DNA from: Calliopum simillimum | Lineage: Eukaryota; Arthropoda; Insecta; Diptera; Lauxaniidae | Reading direction: 5' to 3' | DNA length: 64,000 nt | Assembly (NCBI GenBank): GCA_951812925.1 | Contig: OX638368.1 | Coordinates: 156,784,492 to 156,848,491, forward strand | Shown: piece by piece, positions 62,380 to 64,000 of the stretch | Layout of the letters: each line of letters begins with the position of its first letter | Numbering within the stretch: the stretch's first letter is position 1 | Made by a program: the position numbers and the translations under genes | Notes under the pieces: model-generated | The model's input: the letters and a program-made list of their open reading frames with translations, nothing else | What the model was told of the DNA's origin: nothing | Database searches by the model: none

Positions 62380-64000
62380 TATATATATCAATTTATAATT
62401 ATCAACAATTTTTTAAATACAAATTAGAAAATATTTCTTAATAGATTAATTTTTATCTTTCATTTGATGTATAATATAATCGGCTTAATTTTAAGAGCTG
62501 GTTAACACGAGCGACAGTTGGCGCTACCATATAGTGTTGTCACCGTCGTTTAGACCGCTTTTTCGAAAAACTTGGTTAAAATATAATTTTGTAGAATATT
62601 TTAATCCATTCTACGAAAAATTTAGCTAGGGGTCACCGAAAAAATAATACCGTTTATAGTCAAGACGGTAGCAACCAACGACTCAAGATAAACACAATTT
62701 TAAACAATTTCAAAAACTCATAACTTGAAAACCGTTAAAGATACCACGATTTTGAGGATAGCAAACAGAAATATTTTAAAAAATTAGAAGCGTGCCCAAT
62801 CCGCAAAATGGCTGTTTATACCATCGATAGGTCAGCACAACAATTATTGTGGAAAAAGAAAAGAAAAAAACTTTTTTTCCACCTAAAATAAAAATATTTT
62901 TTCAATCTCTAATTTTTTCTATCTTTTCAAAAGTTCATACTTTTCTACAGAAACCCTGAAAATTTAATTAAAATCGGATAAAAAACCGAGGAGATTTGTG
63001 TTTTCATATAAGTACAAATAAATGTGCGTATCCAAAAGTTGTATCGAACTTCTTATGGCCGTCATCTTGGAAATTCTCGGAATTTCGGAAAATCATTTTA
63101 CTACAGTTATATTTACATATATCCACTCTACGGCCCGATTCACGAAAGTGCGTATTATCGTATTTGAGCTATAGCTATTTGAAATTTTTAAAAATATTTA
63201 AACTAGCTATATGTAAATTTTATTTTTTCGTGTTATAAACTTTGGTTTTGCTGTTAAACCACATCAGATATCGCTTTCAAACTTATGACACAACTTTATT
63301 GATCCATTTTGTACAAGAAAACCCTTTAAGTGCAAAACTGTACAATTTGCACTTTCGTGAAACTGGCACAAGACAGACGATATGTCAAATACTAACTTCA
63401 AAAAATTTGAGATGTCAACTCAAATCTTGATCGATTACGCAAAGATTGACTTGACCCATTACAATTACTTACAAATTTTATTATACAAGGTATTGTGCAA
63501 ATTGAAAAATACAAATAACAATAAATGAATTATCTTTTAAAGTACTCAGCAGACACTTATCACTGAGATGTTTTATTCTCAAACATTTTGTTCTCGTTAT
63601 TATTCTGTGCGTCCTTCAGCTTCAAACTGTTGCACTCAAGAATTCACTTCTTTTGCTTTTTGGGTAATTATGCGCAAATCCTTACACAAAAGTAAAACTT
63701 GCCGGCAATTATATTGTTCATTGTTTAATGGTATTTGTAAGTGTAATTGAGTTTGTAACTGAAAAACTTTTATTAATTTTGTGTTTTGAAGTAGAAAATT
63801 TTAAGCAAGTGGCTCATAAGTGAACTTTGTTTAAAGATAAAACTTGCTGCTTTTGTTAGGAATCCCTTGAGTTTTATTCTATTTTCTACAATCTTCTTTG
63901 AGTTTTTGAGAAGGTTTATGCGATTTTAAGGGTGTTTTGTATTAAATATAGTGAATAACAAATTTTATATAACTTTTCCAATATATGTACAATACATATG
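62380..64000. other. Terminal stretch without a supported gene
   Basis: 63122-63375 has short inverted ends (TTCACGAAAGTGC and GCACTTTCGTGAA) and matches 38600-38745 in its right half, suggesting a decayed MITE. 62560-62660 matches 30770-30845 inverted. Confidence 0.5.

Overview
The window is AT-rich, intron- or intergenic-type DNA from an insect nuclear genome, most likely a dipteran. A tephritid-like fly is my best guess, because one mariner-type element has the DD41D spacing known from the 'rosa' family first described in Ceratitis. No bacterial or viral genome organisation is present, and no host gene can be followed from start to stop. Almost every interpretable stretch is a transposable element or its relic, often nested one in another.

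Region by region. 101-2457 looks like a small TA-flanked inverted-repeat element split by a 1.9 kb foldback whose ends are CACGGTG. 2562-8665 is a complete BEL/Pao LTR retrotransposon on the minus strand: 270-bp LTRs differing at about one base, a 5-bp target duplication (CATTG), and one long gag-pol frame broken by three in-frame TAA codons. 8932-9701 is a TA-flanked MITE. 10225-11104 is a second CACGGTG foldback. 11743-12285 is the first of four copies of a Helitron/DINE-like element carrying ~138-bp internal repeats; the others are at 20398-21061, 32091-32690 and 38780-44708. 16598-16902 is a TA-flanked MITE, and 17180-19370 is an inverted-repeat element split by another foldback (17375-18929). 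24976-25110 is a hAT-type MITE with a perfect 8-bp duplication. A ~120-bp minisatellite (25370-26066) is interrupted by a 2.06 kb TA-flanked element (26069-28127).

32826-33742 is a deleted DD41D mariner-type transposon. 35123-36246 is a terminal-inverted-repeat element. 38859-43894 is an apparently intact CsRn1-like Ty3/Gypsy retrotransposon on the minus strand, inserted into a Helitron-like copy. 45008-45409 holds two candidate minus-strand terminal exons of a host gene, the only host coding signal I can argue for. 47730-48114 is a broken LINE reverse-transcriptase C-terminus. 49054-49540, 52509-53010 and 53853-55494 are Tc1/mariner-type inverted-repeat elements; the last is a foldback built from a Tc1-like transposase gene. 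61482-62377 is a second member of the 8932-9701 MITE group. The remaining stretches show no supported gene.

The two LTR elements carry the protein machinery for their own reverse transcription and integration, and only the Gypsy one looks intact. The many short inverted-repeat elements encode nothing and would depend on transposases supplied from elsewhere. The most interesting pattern is a group of TIR elements that each repeat a private 13-15-bp motif at their ends and inside, together with two foldbacks whose CACGGTG termini resemble Transib ends and recombination-signal heptamers.
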